DNA of 64,000 nucleotides from Marisa cornuarietis (lineage: Eukaryota > Mollusca > Gastropoda > Architaenioglossa > Ampullariidae), in assembly GCA_004794655.1 (NCBI GenBank), contig SMMW01000001.1:13979501-14043500 (forward strand), given 5' to 3'. Below, one piece after another: positions 23,490 to 36,235 of the stretch. The position numbers and the translations under genes were made by a program. Every line of letters starts with the position of its first letter. Within the stretch, counting starts at the first letter, position 1. Under the pieces are notes generated by a model that was not told the DNA's origin, searched no databases, and was given only the letters and a program-made list of their open reading frames with translations.

Positions 23490-24316
23490 GAAAGAACATT
23501 AGGTACCTCTGTGTGTGTGTGTGTGAGAGAGAAAGAGAGATAGACCGGTCACAGGTAAGATATCCATATTTACTTATCGCGTGGCTAACTTTAAAATGAT
23601 CTTTGCTTGTTATCAACCTGTCATGACTGACTTAAATCTTTTGATGACCCTAGCGTATCAATAACTTGTCAGGGCTTGTGTACTAGTGATGACACCGCAG
23701 CCTTGTAACAAGCTTGTGGTATCCCAGGTAAAGCATCTAATGTGAACATGCGACAGTCCTGGTGTCACGCGCACAGGCATCTCACAACCGAAGTCATGAA
23801 ACGATCAGATTCTCTTGTCTTGTTACTACATCACAGGACACGCCCTCAACTTAACCCTGGTCATTTTTTTTATATATCTGCTGAGTAGGCTAGTTTCTGT
23901 GTCGTTTTATTTAGTAAGAAAATGCTTATTCAGGAAAGTAATTTTGGTACATACAGACAAATCTGTACACAATACTTTGCGTTATTCACTGCAGCGATGA
24001 GAAGCGAGGGGATTTTTTTTTAAAATCATTACGCTGCTAATACAGTTTAAACTACCGTGTGCTTGTATTGTCTGTTATGTGACGTCAGCTAGTGTTAACC
24101 GCATGGCCTTTGTACTCGTTAGCTTGTATCATCTTTTATGTGACATCAGCTAATGTTAGGCCTTTGTAGTCGTTTGCGTTGCCGTCATTCGACACTCCCC
24201 CTCCACCCACCACCCCCACCCCCACGAAAAGCTGGTTCGATTAAATAAATCGCCGCACAAGTCGCGAAAGCTACCCCGCCGATACGCTGTGCGATACACT
24301 CTGTTTTTATCTTTAC

Positions 24317-24560
24317 CACACCCTTTCGCCGCCACGCGCCAACGTGTCGGAGACGGTTCTACCCTGAGACTCTCGGGCGAGTTGTCTTGTGCAGATTGAT
24401 TTCGCAGCATGAATATTTGATGGCGTCGCTTGCAGTCGCAACACACTGCTCCGCCAGCACGGTGCCGCCTGTTGAGTGTTGCTGTCGCCACGGCCATCTT
24501 CAGGTCACGCTTCACTGCGCACGCGCGCGCGCGCTGCGCAACACGGGTGCCTTGTTCCCG
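24317..24560 (-). CDS. Candidate CpG-island first exon with YY1-type start
   Basis: On the minus strand a (CG)n-rich stretch containing TGCGCA motifs (about 24515-24540) lies just upstream of GAAGATGGCCGTGGC, a YY1-like motif over an ATG at 24497. The frame continues through a basic region with CCDCKRRHQ (about residues 19-27). It reaches a donor at either AGG|GTAGAA (24363) or GTG|GTAAAG (24317), giving 45 or 60 codons. A CpG-rich 5' end, NRF1/YY1-like motifs and a donor together resemble a housekeeping first exon. The product is unknown. Confidence 0.35.
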
Positions 24561-27500
24561 TCAAGAGAGGGGTCGCTCGAGACATCCTGACTTCTAAAGT
24601 TGGAGGAGGTCTGCTCCTGAAAGAGCCGCATTACCAGGCCATTGAGTCCATGATAATTTGATTTTCAACGTATTCAGGCCTTTAGAACCCCTCGTGTCAG
24701 ACTTGAAGAGGCGCGCAGCGCGTGAGGCGTGAAAACGAAAGGGGTAGAGTGGGAGGGGGTGGGAGAAGTTCCAGCGAGCGACTCTGGCAGGACATGAGGA
24801 TCTGTCTCCCGCTTCTTTGTCAATAAGACGTGTAAGGCCTGCTTGATCGGGGACCACAGATAACAACAGTTTGTCAAGAAGTTTTTGCCCAGAATTCCTT
24901 GTTCTTTCTAAGAGTGAAACGAGGGCCCATTTCTAGGCTTAACGCTGAACTAAATAAGTCGTCATTATTATCGTCGTTGTCGACATTATCATTATCATCA
25001 TCATTGTCGTCGTCTCCAATTTTGGCTTCATCTTCTTCATCATCATTCTCAATTTCACTTGAGTGTTTTATACCACAACTTCTCGATCACCATTCAGGAA
25101 GGTATGAAGGCGATACAGTTTCCACTTAAATGTAATGGGATCAGACTTGTCCCTCAAAACATGACTTCTTATACCCTGACTTTTGTCACATTTGGTAGAA
25201 CTAATAAAAACCTCTGCGCAGATAATTCGATGATGTCGTCGACGTTAAGAGCTGGCTGTTGGTCAGTGACGTGAAGATCCTACCGTTAAATCTTTTAATT
25301 TTGTTTGCAGCTGATTACGAGTCTAAAGATGCTGCAGTAGTTTCGTTATTTAAGATTGAAAACTTCTGATTCCTGCCTCCCTTCAATAGTGGGAAGACAT
25401 GCATGTTTTATAAAATGAATTTGACAAAGGTTTCGCTGTAAAAAAATGAAGCAGACGGAAGACAAAGATTGTGGAACAGACATGTAACAGCCTATCGTTT
25501 CTTAATTTCTTAATAATATTCGTTTTACAGAAAAAACAATTAATGAGCTGGTGGAACTAAGATTTTGGTCCCACCTATAACAAATGGCTTTTTCCGTCTG
25601 ATGTTTTTACGTCGTTTTTGAAGTTATTCTTTATCCAGCGGCAAGGACCTTTTAAATGTTCCCCCTATCACCACAGAAAAATATTATTTAAGCCATTTTA
25701 ATACGCTGCAGAAAATGTAAATGATGTAGTCACCATATTTAAAGGTCTAGAAGGCGGCTTTTTTTTCTAACAATTGGGGAGACTCAAGATACTGTTTCCC
25801 CAGATCTGTGTGAATACCTCTTCCTTCCGCTTACAATCGAAAGAGGTACGCACTCAATTATCACCATGCGCATAAAGAGATCAGCAACACAGATGTCAGG
25901 ATTCTACACGGATATGTTTAGGCTGAGCTGGGGCCATACGTTAAGTAGGCGTATCTATGTACAAGCATGACGTCACGAGTGCGATCTCTTTTGTGTGCAT
26001 GTTATTTTTACAACGGAATGGCGTGCTGGGGTATTTTTAATCGGATTTGGAGAAATATTATCTTATTTTGTCTAATCGTTAACAACTTTTTGCTTCCTAC
26101 TAGACCTTTGAAGGTCTGTTACGTTTAGCTCGTTACGGGCTACGAGCACACACAATCTCCCGGGAATGTTAAAATCTTTGTGTGGGATGAGAAAGTTAAA
26201 GTCGTTAAGCTACGAAAATCCGTCGGTAAAATCTGTGACCTAGATATTTAGTCCACTTATTTTTCATTGTATACTGTCTCTGTCTCTTTACTATCGAACA
26301 GTATTGTCTACCTGTGTGTCGGGCTAATCATGCAATATTCTATTTCTCTTTAGCAAAAAGCTGTCTGTACGCTTGTCTCCATGTCGACCTTTTCTTCCAT
26401 CTCTCTCTCTCTCTGTCCGATCGTACTAGCTAGCATTAGCATCAGCATTTAAATATTAGCATTGTTTTGCCCGTCGGACATTGTACAGTGGTGTATACCG
26501 AAAAAACGATTTTAATATACAAAACACAGTCCAGCTAACGTGTACCACAATCAGCCTTTGACAGTCGATTCTCCCCATACCTCCCCCCCCCCATTTTTTT
26601 AAAGTCTTCTCCCTCCGTCAAAATCCAGAACAAAGAGGCAGGTTTATAACAATTCGTTTTCGCGTCTTTAACAAAAGCTTCGTCTGCTGACTCTAGTCTC
26701 TGGCACCAGCCCCAAGGTCCCATGTGGCCGAGCACAAAGGCAGACAAAGAGGAGTGGGCGTGGACAGCTGACATCCTTCGTGTTGATTTAGAACCGTTCT
26801 GTCTTGCGCCAAAAAAAAAAAAAAAAGAAGAAGAGAGAGAGAGAAAGATTTTAATAGACATGCGCAATAACAGTGTTTGAGAGTCATTCTGACGTTTGAG
26901 TGAGATTCTGTTTGGCTGTAATCAGTCGGCTGTGCAGCATCCACCTCGGAGGTGAATGAGAAACTCTCGTGGCATTGGTTGACCAGCATGACTGGTAGCT
27001 TTAAACATGAATATGTTCTGTCAGAAAGACATCTTACACGTGACGTCTGTCCTTTTCCTTCACTGATTTTCGGTTTCACATATTGTCAATAGTTTTATCT
27101 TTCCTGATCGCTGTTCAACAACATTTTGTTCCTGCTGTGTTTACGCATTTTATCCCAAGCTTTCCTTTATTTTTCTTTCCTTCAACCCCTATTAATCACA
27201 TGCCATCGTAAAGTTTATTTCCTTTATCTAGTCATAAGGTCTGATCCAGCGTGAAAGCTCCATCAGCCAATCATCTCTTTTTTTACTTGTTTGTTTACGG
27301 ATTGTAAAATATCTATGTCACTTCGTGCATAATGTTTATACTTAAGTGCGCGATTATGTGCCCACATCCACATGCGCTAGCCTAATAAGCACGCAGGAAC
27401 CCCAAGGCTCCCTTTATTCTCTTCCTTTTCAGTTCAAAGGCCCGTGTCCCTGTTTGGTGTTTAGTGGCAGTGAAAGGAATCCAGCTCTCACCAAGTGGGC

Positions 27501-27986
27501 TTTTTTAACTTTAGAAAGGATTATGAGCTTGCAGACTCGCAAATCTTTAAAGATAGCCCCATTTACTGCCTCTACAAACGGGTGCTACAATATTTTAAAG
27601 GACTGTTGAAGACTTAGTGATGCCAAAAAAGTCATATTCTACTCAAGGATTTCAATTGTTAGCTGCCTTTCATACCTCGCTTTTTTGGGGTGGGAATCTC
27701 CTTTGTGCTCTTTGTTCCTGACACTTTTTTCCTGTCTCCTGTCTTGTGATTTAATGTGCCATATGTCTTACGACGATGAAGCTTTATTGGCGAATGGGAA
27801 AGAAACAAAGAAGAAACAGGAAAAAGTTGTTGGGGTACTCTTTTCAACACCATTCCTCAGCCCACCTCCACTTACCGGAGTATTACAGAAAATAGTAATA
27901 AGGAATTTTCCCTCCAAAATTTCCTTAGTGTAGAAATAAAGCGAAGATGTGAAGTTGTGTCCCCTTGAGCTCAGTGATTGTTAAGA

Positions 27987-27987
<1 letters not shown>
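24561..27987. other. No gene seen; low-complexity TCA/TCG block at 24960-25055
   Basis: A degenerate TCN-repeat block reads as poly-Ser. The rest is AT-leaning unique sequence with poly-A/poly-C runs near 26580 and 26811. The frame at 27346-27609 has no recognisable motif. Confidence 0.5.
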
Positions 27988-28048
<61 letters not shown>

Positions 28049-28065
28049 ACACACACACACACACA
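27988..28065. repeat. (AC)n-(GC)n-(AC)n composite alternating tract
   Basis: A CA run is interrupted by a GC run (about 28032-28046) and then resumes. The whole 78 bp alternates purine and pyrimidine, so Z-DNA is plausible. Confidence 0.95.
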
Positions 28066-28851
28066 GGAGAGAGAGCCACTCGCGCGCTGTTTCCACAAAG
28101 CACAAACCAATTACTTAAAGGCTGTCCAGATACGCATATCGTTGCTGGACCTTAGATGAATAACAAAACACATGTGTACTACACAAAGCCCTCGGGTTCA
28201 TGGCCGCTTATAAAGCACACAACACAAACTAAGTGAGAAAGTGAAGACCTTGACCATGGTAGTATAATAATTTATGAAAATAATGACACATAGAATGCTT
28301 ACTCTACGCAGGGGTCCCTTCGACAGACTTAAAATGTGATTGAAATGTCTTAATCACAATTGAAGTCTTAATGTCTTAATCACAACAAATTCTTGCGTAA
28401 GAATTTAATGGGTCGGGGCAAGGCCTGATCATCCATACATCAATTACACAACTTCATGATTATGATGCAGGTCGGGGCTGAGCCTGTGCAACCTTCGGTA
28501 ATATACTTACAAGTATCCATAAGTGCCTTTGATTTTCATGTCGGGGCAAATAAGGGTAAAAACAGCTCATAACGGCTTGGGTGAAGGCGGAAACCACACA
28601 GTCGCCGCAGCTATGGTGATGGGGAGAGTGAGGGCAGCACACAGCAGCTTGGTTGAAGACGAGGACACCACCGAGGCTCCTCCACGTTACTAAAAATATC
28701 TTTCACATCATTTAGCGCCATGACGACCCACTTCACAACTGGGAGAGCACTACGACCCATTCACACTCACTATTCGTGATTATCTTTCTCCTCTCAGTCT
28801 CATGTCGTGGCACCCACGTCCTTGACATTGATGGAAAAACAACAGAACCAG
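28066..28851. other. No gene; short repeated phrases
   Basis: GTCTTAATCACAA occurs twice near 28347-28385. It is followed by a hairpin AAATTCTT-GCGT-AAGAATTT, and GTCGGGGC occurs three times between 28413 and 28548. Possibly decayed repeat DNA; no element can be named. Confidence 0.35.
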
Positions 28852-28865
28852 TCTCTAATTAGTGG

Positions 28866-29052
28866 GGTTTTTTAATTGGTGTTTTACGCCGAACCAGCAA
28901 CTAAAGCTATATCACGGCAAGGCAGCAAGCCCTGTAAACAAATGCCACATGCAGAAAGAACAACGTGCCCGAGACGAGAAACGAACCCACGACAGCCAAC
29001 CTTCACTGTATTGGTGACAGGCGCTAACCGTTGCGCCACCGGACCGCATCTC
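28866..29052 (-). mobile_element. tRNA-derived SINE, 187 bp, with 14-bp target-site duplication
   Basis: Read on the minus strand the head has TGGCGCAACGGTTAGCGCC (A-box) and a weak B-box (GGGTTCGTTTCTCGTC). A body with GCCGTGATATAGCTTTAG and GGCGTAAAACACC follows, then a short A-rich end. Direct repeats TCTCTAATTAGTGG (28852-28865) and TCTCTAATTTGTGG (29053-29066) differ at one base. The GTAAAACACC / TGATATAGCTT body resembles central domains described for SINEs of bivalves and other invertebrates; that comparison is from memory. Confidence 0.88.
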
Positions 29053-29205
29053 TCTCTAATTTGTGGTCGGATCGATGAAATAGAAAAAGATCTTCATAAC
29101 CATACTCATGTAAACATGCAATTTACTTAGAAATTCAACCAAAATTCAATGTCATTTTTAATATGTATGTATGCGAATGGTCGAGCAAGAATATACGTAT
29201 AACTC

Positions 29206-29224
29206 TGCGTGCGTGCGTGCCCGC

Positions 29225-29270
<46 letters not shown>

Positions 29271-29277
29271 GCGTGTG
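29206..29277. repeat. (TGCG)n-(TG)n tract
   Basis: GCGT repeats pass into a GT run and back into GCGT repeats. Alternating purine-pyrimidine throughout. Confidence 0.95.
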
Positions 29278-29399
29278 ATCCTTTACATCATCATTTTACT
29301 GAATTGCAACATGCAGATTGAATTTCTTTGTCCTTTGAAAATATCTCATTAATTTATGAATCGTGACGGTCACCTGGTACTGGCAAGCGATGAGCGGTC

Positions 29400-29760
29400 C
29401 TCAACAGTCACGTAATCATAACTTCAGTTTGCGCATGCGCGACCTTGCGTGTGGTGCCGCTGGAAGTCGCGGTTCCCAGCGAAGGACACGAGGGGCGTTC
29501 GTTTCTCTAGTAATTGAGCGTGCGATCATCTTGAGGTGTCTCAAATCTGCCGCTGTTTTCTTTTTCCGCGCATGGCCGCTTTCGGCGACAGTCGCTTTTG
29601 GGCATTGCGAGTGACGTCCCCTTTCCACTGTGCGGCGACGCTGCGACCGCAGCCCCATGAGGCGCCAGCTGTGACGTACTGTCGCCTCAGGCCCCGTCCC
29701 AGCATGCTTAGCGGGGCGTATTTAAACGCTTGAACAGCTAACCGCTTCGGTCAACATCCA
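29400..29760 (+). promoter_or_regulatory. CpG-rich candidate promoter: NRF1, CRE and TATA-like motifs
   Basis: The palindrome GCGCATGCGC (29431-29440) matches the NRF1 site. TGACGTC (29612-29618) and TGACGTA (29672-29678) match CRE half or full sites. TATTTAAA (29719-29726) could act as a TATA box with a start near 29750. The patch is much richer in CpG than its flanks. No downstream exon is identified, and orientation rests on the TATA-like box. Confidence 0.4.
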
Positions 29761-32700
29761 GTTACCTTTCACCCGCCCCAGTCGAGCGGTGGGGACAGTT
29801 ATAATTAAAATCATCCTTGAAAGGCTTTCGGGAAGAGAAAGGTGCCCCAAAGTATGATTGATCAAAAGGGAAATAGACGGAATCGGTTGCGTAGTCCTCT
29901 ATGAATCATGATGTCCCTTGATTCAGAATTTATGTAGATCAACTTAGTTATAATTATGTTTGAGTGGTTTTAAGAAAACAAAGGGGTGGGGTGGTGGGGG
30001 AGTTAGAAAACGCTGGAGGACATGTCGACCTGTAGTTTCTTCGATGTTCTCTAATGCTCGTTCCCATCCTTGCCGAGCTGCTTAGCTTGATAGTGGCTCA
30101 TGATTCTGTGAGCATCATGAGACCGTTCATCTGAAATGAGTTATTAAAAGCGGACACTGCCACTGGAGACCGTAGACAAAAACATGGCTCCTGTTGGACA
30201 TCAAAGGTAAACAGTCGAATCAAACCGTAATAACTGCTCCACTGTCTGTTTTTCTCTTTCTCTGAAACACTCATACATACATACACATACCAATACTGTA
30301 ATACATACATACAGACAGACCAGCCCTGTAAGAGGCTTTCTGACGTAGACTCTGAATACGAAACTACAGTCAGGTGTTAATTAAGAAATTTTGGTTACGA
30401 AATTACGATTTTTCGATTAATGCTTTTATTTATTAGGTTAGATTTGTTCAAAACTTCAGTCGCGCTTTAAGAGCTCGTGGTCAATTTTCTTGCACGTGGA
30501 TTCCTGAGCATTTAACACTTTCCTGTGTACGAGATTTTTCTCCACTTCTCATTCGAACAGGTAGTACTCACCTTGCACAGTACTCATCTTTAGAGAATTA
30601 AGTGTGCATACGACATTCACTCATCACTGAAAAAGACAGCTTCCGGCGTGGTGGTCTGGTCATCACTATGTGTGCAGAGTCTGAACCATAGCTGTGCTTA
30701 TTATGAAAAAATGGTGAAATATTCACAAAAATCACCAAATCCGAGTCATATTCAAATGTTTCTTTCAGCGGAATGAGATGCTTCGTCAGTATCAACGTTG
30801 CCCTATACTTTCAGAGTTTTGTTCTTGTTTTTGTTTTGTTTTTACAAAATATCAGTTTACAGATTGTTGATAGCTCTATGAGCAGATACAAAAACGGTTT
30901 TATCTCGTATTCCTAAGCTGCACCTCCTCTAGGTCACGATTAAAACCAATTAGTAAGAAAACTTTGCCCGGGGTTACTATTTCTTTTTCCACAAATTCTT
31001 AGAAGGCTGAATTTGTTTTGCAATAACTTTAAAAAAAAATCTGTTTAACTTGCACCTTTATAAAAGCTGACCCCATCAATCCATGCCTTGTGAAGCAGCA
31101 GTAAAACATTTACTAAAAGACATGATTATATCAAGGCCAGTCTTTAATTGTAGGACCTAAACTTGGCACGTGGATACAAAAGGTTAAAAATAACATTCTC
31201 AAACTCTGAGCAACCAATGTTTTCACTAAGCGCAGGAACAGGAAAATCTCTGGACTAGCTAGCATTCAGAGGTGGATCGTGTGCCGCCGCGGTATCCGAA
31301 TTACGCCTGGTGTAACCTCGTCTAATTGAGGTAAAGTCTCTTTGTCGTTGTATCATTACCTACATATGATTGAGAATCGTAGTGATGTGAGGTTTATGTA
31401 ATTTTGTATTATTAACCATAGATGTATAAACAAGATATCACTAAATTAAAAAGAAACAAAAATGAACAATTAATTTTTACACTTTATGTACATAATCCCG
31501 TTTTGCGTCACTGACATGAACTGAGAGGTGCAGCTGAAAACACTTTGTCGGAAATATTACGCCAGACTGAAACTTTTGATGAGTATTGTTTGTATGTTTT
31601 TAAGGACTGCTATATTCTGTCTGTCTTAAATATTAATTTGTATTGCATCGGTAGGATGTTCATTTTATTGCGCTCTTGAAAGTTCTGTGGAGCCCTTAAT
31701 TTTCATTTTATGTTGCTTAATCTGACCAACTGTTTTGTAGTATATGCGATGGACTCACTCACGGTATGTGTAATGCCATGTTGTCATGTTTATACTTTTA
31801 TTCATAAATTTAGGAATCCACATTCGTGTTCTCCCATGCCTCAGTTTGTGACATATCAGAATCTAGTTCATAGTCTCCACAAAATAATCAGAACAGACAG
31901 TAAATTTCAACAATATACACTGGTGTCCATTGTTTGCGCAATTATCCTGACTCATATTGGACCGGAAATGTCTGTGCCCAAAATTTGCCGCGCAAATCTT
32001 TCGCGCGCCTAATTACCAAAAGGTCCATTGCAAGTGAAAGTTTCAATCATACCATGACGAGTCAAAAGAAAGCCATGAACTAGATGAGTCAAGTTTTTCA
32101 GAAAATAAAAACAGACGGACGTGAAAATTCGTTGTCAATATTAATATTCTAGTTTTTGGACGAGCGGAGTTTATTAAAATTAAATATTTAATTATTTCAA
32201 TAAACTGATTTACGGATATGCCTCGTGCCATTTGTGTAGTGAAGTGAAAGCTACTTACATTGACAGCAGTCGGGGGGACAATGTCGTGATTGGCGATTGA
32301 CAAACGGCCAAATGTAATGGAAAATTGGCATTTTCAGTGCCAGTTCTACGGATGAGGAATTTTAGGGATTGGCAAGTCGTTTGACTTATATATTTATATA
32401 TACATCTTAGAATATGTGCATATACATTTCTGTGTACCCATACAGAGAGTAAGAGATTAAGATAGAGACAGGGTGGGAAGAAAGAGAAATGGGAGGGATG
32501 GAAAACCGTGACTGGGTGACCCTGTGATATCCTATAACAGTAAAGAGGGGGATGTAGTAGGCAACCTACTTTGTCCCATAACTTTGCGTATGTCTTTGTC
32601 CACTGTTAACTCCACACGAAATCCCTCGAGCACACACACACACACACACTCAAGCATGTATCCATGCACGGGCGCACGTCAAATGCGAGTAAGAAAGAGC

Positions 32701-33270
32701 ATGGGTAGGTGGAGTTGGGTGGGGTGGGGGTTAGGGTGGTAGGAGGATGATCACCTAAAAGCCCACCTATTAACTTCAGTAGCCCGAAAAGACTTCTCTG
32801 CTCGAGTCTTTAAAAAAAAAATGGGCTGAGCTGGGCTCACGCCTTCCAATCCCACGCCTTTCAGCCCGCATCTGACGATGATGATCAGAGGCCGCCCTGA
32901 GTGGCCGCACTTTTTCCACAAAGAAAACGCGCCATCATTTTCCCCTTCCAGTCTCGCTGAAATGTCTTTATAGTCAGTTCTCGGCGTCGTCTAACTAGTT
33001 TTGTTTTTAACAAGAACCCATTCCTGCCTCTACCTTCCCGTACCTAGATCCCTTGAGTTCTTGTAATCCCCCCCCCCCGCCACACACACACACACACTAC
33101 CCACATGCCTGGATTTGGTTGTAGTGGATGGCTGACGATGTTAATGTTATTTTAAGAGTACAGACATTTTGCATGGGAGATGGTGTGAGGGGGGGGGCGA
33201 TTTGCATGATGGTCAGCATAGTACATGTCCTGGTCTTTGTGGCTGCTGGTGAAGGGGTGCAGGCACTGAC
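29761..33270. other. No gene seen
   Basis: About 3.5 kb of AT-leaning unique DNA with short CA runs (32630-32649, 33082-33097) and a TATATA patch near 32390. Frames of 60-100 codons show no motif. Confidence 0.5.
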
Positions 33271-33293
33271 CGTTCGTTCGTTCGTTCGTTCGT
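33271..33293. repeat. (TTCG)n tetranucleotide repeat
   Basis: About six units of CGTT. Confidence 0.9.
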
Positions 33294-34560
33294 TTCCTTT
33301 TATTTCTTTCTTTCAGCTCTTTTCGTCCTCGCTTAAGCTTCATCAACTAAAAGCTTAATGTTGTACAAACTACATTAAAATTTTATTTAACACTGTATTC
33401 TTAGATTAATTCCTCATCAGGCACTGCATTGATGTATCCTTAAAGGGACAAGCAAGCCAGAACACAGGTTGGGTTCTATATTATTTTGGCTTTAAATTAA
33501 GGTTTAAAAAACGATTGCTAACTTAACATCGCGTCTAAAACACAGCTTTGATGCGTTTCAAGTAGGTCGCCTTGTTGTGTTGTCGAGGGACGTCACAGCC
33601 TGTGGGAGCAAGGGTTAACTTTCAGTTGTTTCAGTCTCGTAGATGCGGCTGTCGAAACGCTGATATCATAGATCCAGGGATCGTTTCAGACAACTTCAAG
33701 CCCGAATTAAGCAAGGAAGAACTGAGAGAAGTGAGAAAGAACGGCGTGTCAGAAAATGAACCAACAAACAGGCACACGGAGTGCCACTGAGGCAACTGCA
33801 TGTTCGATATGGTAAAGTTGGCTGAAGAGAAAACTTGCTGTCGTGGCAGCGATCTCTTTTACACAAAATTGGATGAATGTCGGTGCAAAACAGCATACAC
33901 CTTCTTCATCGTCGTTGTTTTGAATCCGGTGATACAATTTATACCCATTATTCAAATTACACAAATTCGTGTGTACAAAAGTAACGGCTGTATTTTTCAA
34001 AGGTATGACTAATCTGTTTGGTCCTAACCTTAGTTTTTTTCAGCATCAATGAGCAAACTAAAAAACAAAAAAATTAAGAGTGGCTCTTTCTGTAGTGTTA
34101 ACGCTACCAACTATGCTCTAGTCAGTCTAGTGTAATGTTATAAAAGTAATTCATACACAGCATTAAAACAGTCTTACGTGAGCTGCCTGTCTTCTCAATC
34201 AGTTTTATATATGTCGGTCTCGACAGAAGTAGTCCGAATGCTTCTCCTGACTGATCTTATGTTACTCTGAGCATTTGCACGTTACGTCAATAACGGTGGG
34301 CGTGGCTCAATCTTTAAGTTTTTTTATTCTCCTACATGCCATGTCTTATGCACCGTGCACACACCAAGGCTCACTGGCATTTTACAGACTTTGAGGGCAT
34401 TTCTCGCACTGAACCACAGACTGCTTTTATTTTTGCGGATGTGGGAACTTTAAAAAGAAAAAAAAAGCCTCTTGCGGCTCCCACCAGGGAATTTCGCTGT
34501 AGGTGCAGGCAAAAACATACTGTGGCCTCGTTCCATGCCTTCCTTGTCCAGTAGGTTTCC
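33294..34560. other. No gene seen
   Basis: Unique AT-leaning sequence. Confidence 0.5.
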
Positions 34561-34602
34561 CAACGTCACGCGCTGGAGTCCGTTTGTTTTCTTTCGCAAA
34601 AG

Positions 34603-34697
34603 AGTACGCAAATATGGCGGCCTGTTTAAACTGCATCAGACCTGTGTTTTTCGGCGTGATTGTAAATAAACGATCGTTTCACAACCCCAAATTTTGA
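34603..34697 (+). CDS. Candidate first exon with canonical YY1 start, mitochondrial-like N terminus
   Basis: CGCAAATATGGCGGCC places a canonical YY1 site (AAxATGGCGGC) over an ATG at 34614. The frame gives MAACLNCIRPVFFG then VIVNKRSFHN, ending at a stop after 27 residues. Hydrophobic, Arg/Lys-bearing and acid-free, it looks like a mitochondrial targeting sequence (inference). A real gene would need a donor inside this frame; the only options (GTGATT, GTAAAT) are weak. A CpG-rich patch lies just upstream. Confidence 0.3.
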
Positions 34698-36076
34698 GCG
34701 GAAATGACTAGGAACGTCGGTTCTTCTCATTTAAGCCCAACTTGTGTTTTTGGCTTGCTAGTCCCTGCAAATGTTAGCCAGGGTTAAAAAAAAACCAAAT
34801 CATCTTCTCTTCTTTGTTGGTGGTGGCCAGTGGTGGGGGTGGTGGTCACGCCAAAGCAAAACTTACAACATTGACTGTACTTGATTTGCTTTCACTACGA
34901 GACTGTAAGTCACATAAAGAGGGGGATTTCTGGGTGTGTGTGTGTGTGGGGGGGGGAAGGAAACCATTCCTTCTCTGAAATCACGACTAAGTCAGTAAGC
35001 CTGGTTCAGTATCTAACAAAACCATGTTAGACATCATGTAGGTACTTCATTTAGTAATTAATGAGCAGTCTTTAAAATATGCATTACTGTAGTCTGAAGG
35101 TTGTTTGGACATTTTTTTTTCTTAGGCTTCATATGGCTTTCGGGGTGGTTTGTGGCACAGTGACTATATCGGCTGTAACCACGATAGCCAGAACACGGAC
35201 TCGTGCGTTCAAGGCTAGGCTCTGACATAGCTCTTTCTCTGGATGGGATATGGTGATTATGAAGGGAAACTTCGGTTTCCTCCACCCTGTGTGTGTGCGT
35301 GCGCGCGCTCGTACGTTGTGCTTATGTTTGGGGGGTGGGGGTTACATGTGTGAACGTAAGGTACATTTCATGTCTGATTAATGTGTGTTGCTCGTGCATC
35401 TGTGAGTTTATGTGAGTGTTACATCGCTTTCAAGTCCGCCTTCAGTGACTGGCTATACAAATAAACAGAAAGAACCTGTGGCTACTTTATCTTATTTCAT
35501 GTCATTAGATTTCATCATAAAGGCTAACCCAAATGCACAATTATTTTTATTTTTAATAAGTAGGTTTCGTTCATTAAAAGATACCACGTCCAAAACTCCC
35601 AACCAAAAAAAAACAAACAAACAAAAACAAAAACAAAAAACAAACTCCATTCTCCATGCGAGATCCACGACTCAGAGCATTGCAGTTCTCAACTGGGGCC
35701 ATAGTTGTGAAGCTAGGGTAAGTCGTTGTCATTGGACATTTTGGAAGGACGTCACGACTCGCTGATTGGTGCAATGCTCTTTCATTGGCTACATCCATCG
35801 GAGACTTCAGAAATACTAATTTTGGTCATTCCAAGTGTAGGTTTCTATAGCTATAAATTAATTATAAGCCTTTCTTTCTTTCTGTTGTTTCTTATTTTCC
35901 TTCGTTCCTTACTTTCTTGCACCACTTTAAGTGCTTGTTGGTATCACTGACAGTTTTTAGTGCAGGAGAAAGAAAAACAGAAAGACCTAAGCAGCAGGTA
36001 AATAAACCATGTTGATCAAAGGGACATTTCACACCATTCTGATATCAGAGCCCACAGGAAATGTAGTGGAGCCCTG
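34698..36076. other. No gene seen
   Basis: Unique sequence with a CAAAA-rich run near 35607-35640. No supportable gene. Confidence 0.5.
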
Positions 36077-36235
36077 TGGCTAGTTGCACAACATGATCTA
36101 AAGAAGCAAAGTTTAAAACTTTTCCGCAAATCGCTCCTTTGCATTTAGATTCGTTGCACAACGTGGAAATGAAAGTCTGGCTTCAGACAGTTTTGTCTGA
36201 TTTAAAACAAATTTCGTTTAAAAAGTGTTGTACCT
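36077..36235. mobile_element. Degraded relative of the MITE at 7302-7567
   Basis: TGGCTAGTTGCACAACATG matches the left end of the 7302 element. Both copies then share CTAAAGAA, CATTTAGAT, GAAAGTC and TTTAAAA phrases in the same order. No intact right terminus is found. GTGTTGTACC near 36224 may be what remains of it. Confidence 0.55.

Noticed and set aside
24899..25129. Poly-Ser ORF
   Set aside because: Degenerate TCN simple repeat.
28385..28410. AAATTCTT-GCGT-AAGAATTT hairpin as a bZIP site or terminator
   Set aside because: Short palindromes of this size are expected by chance in AT-rich DNA. Mentioned only as local structure.
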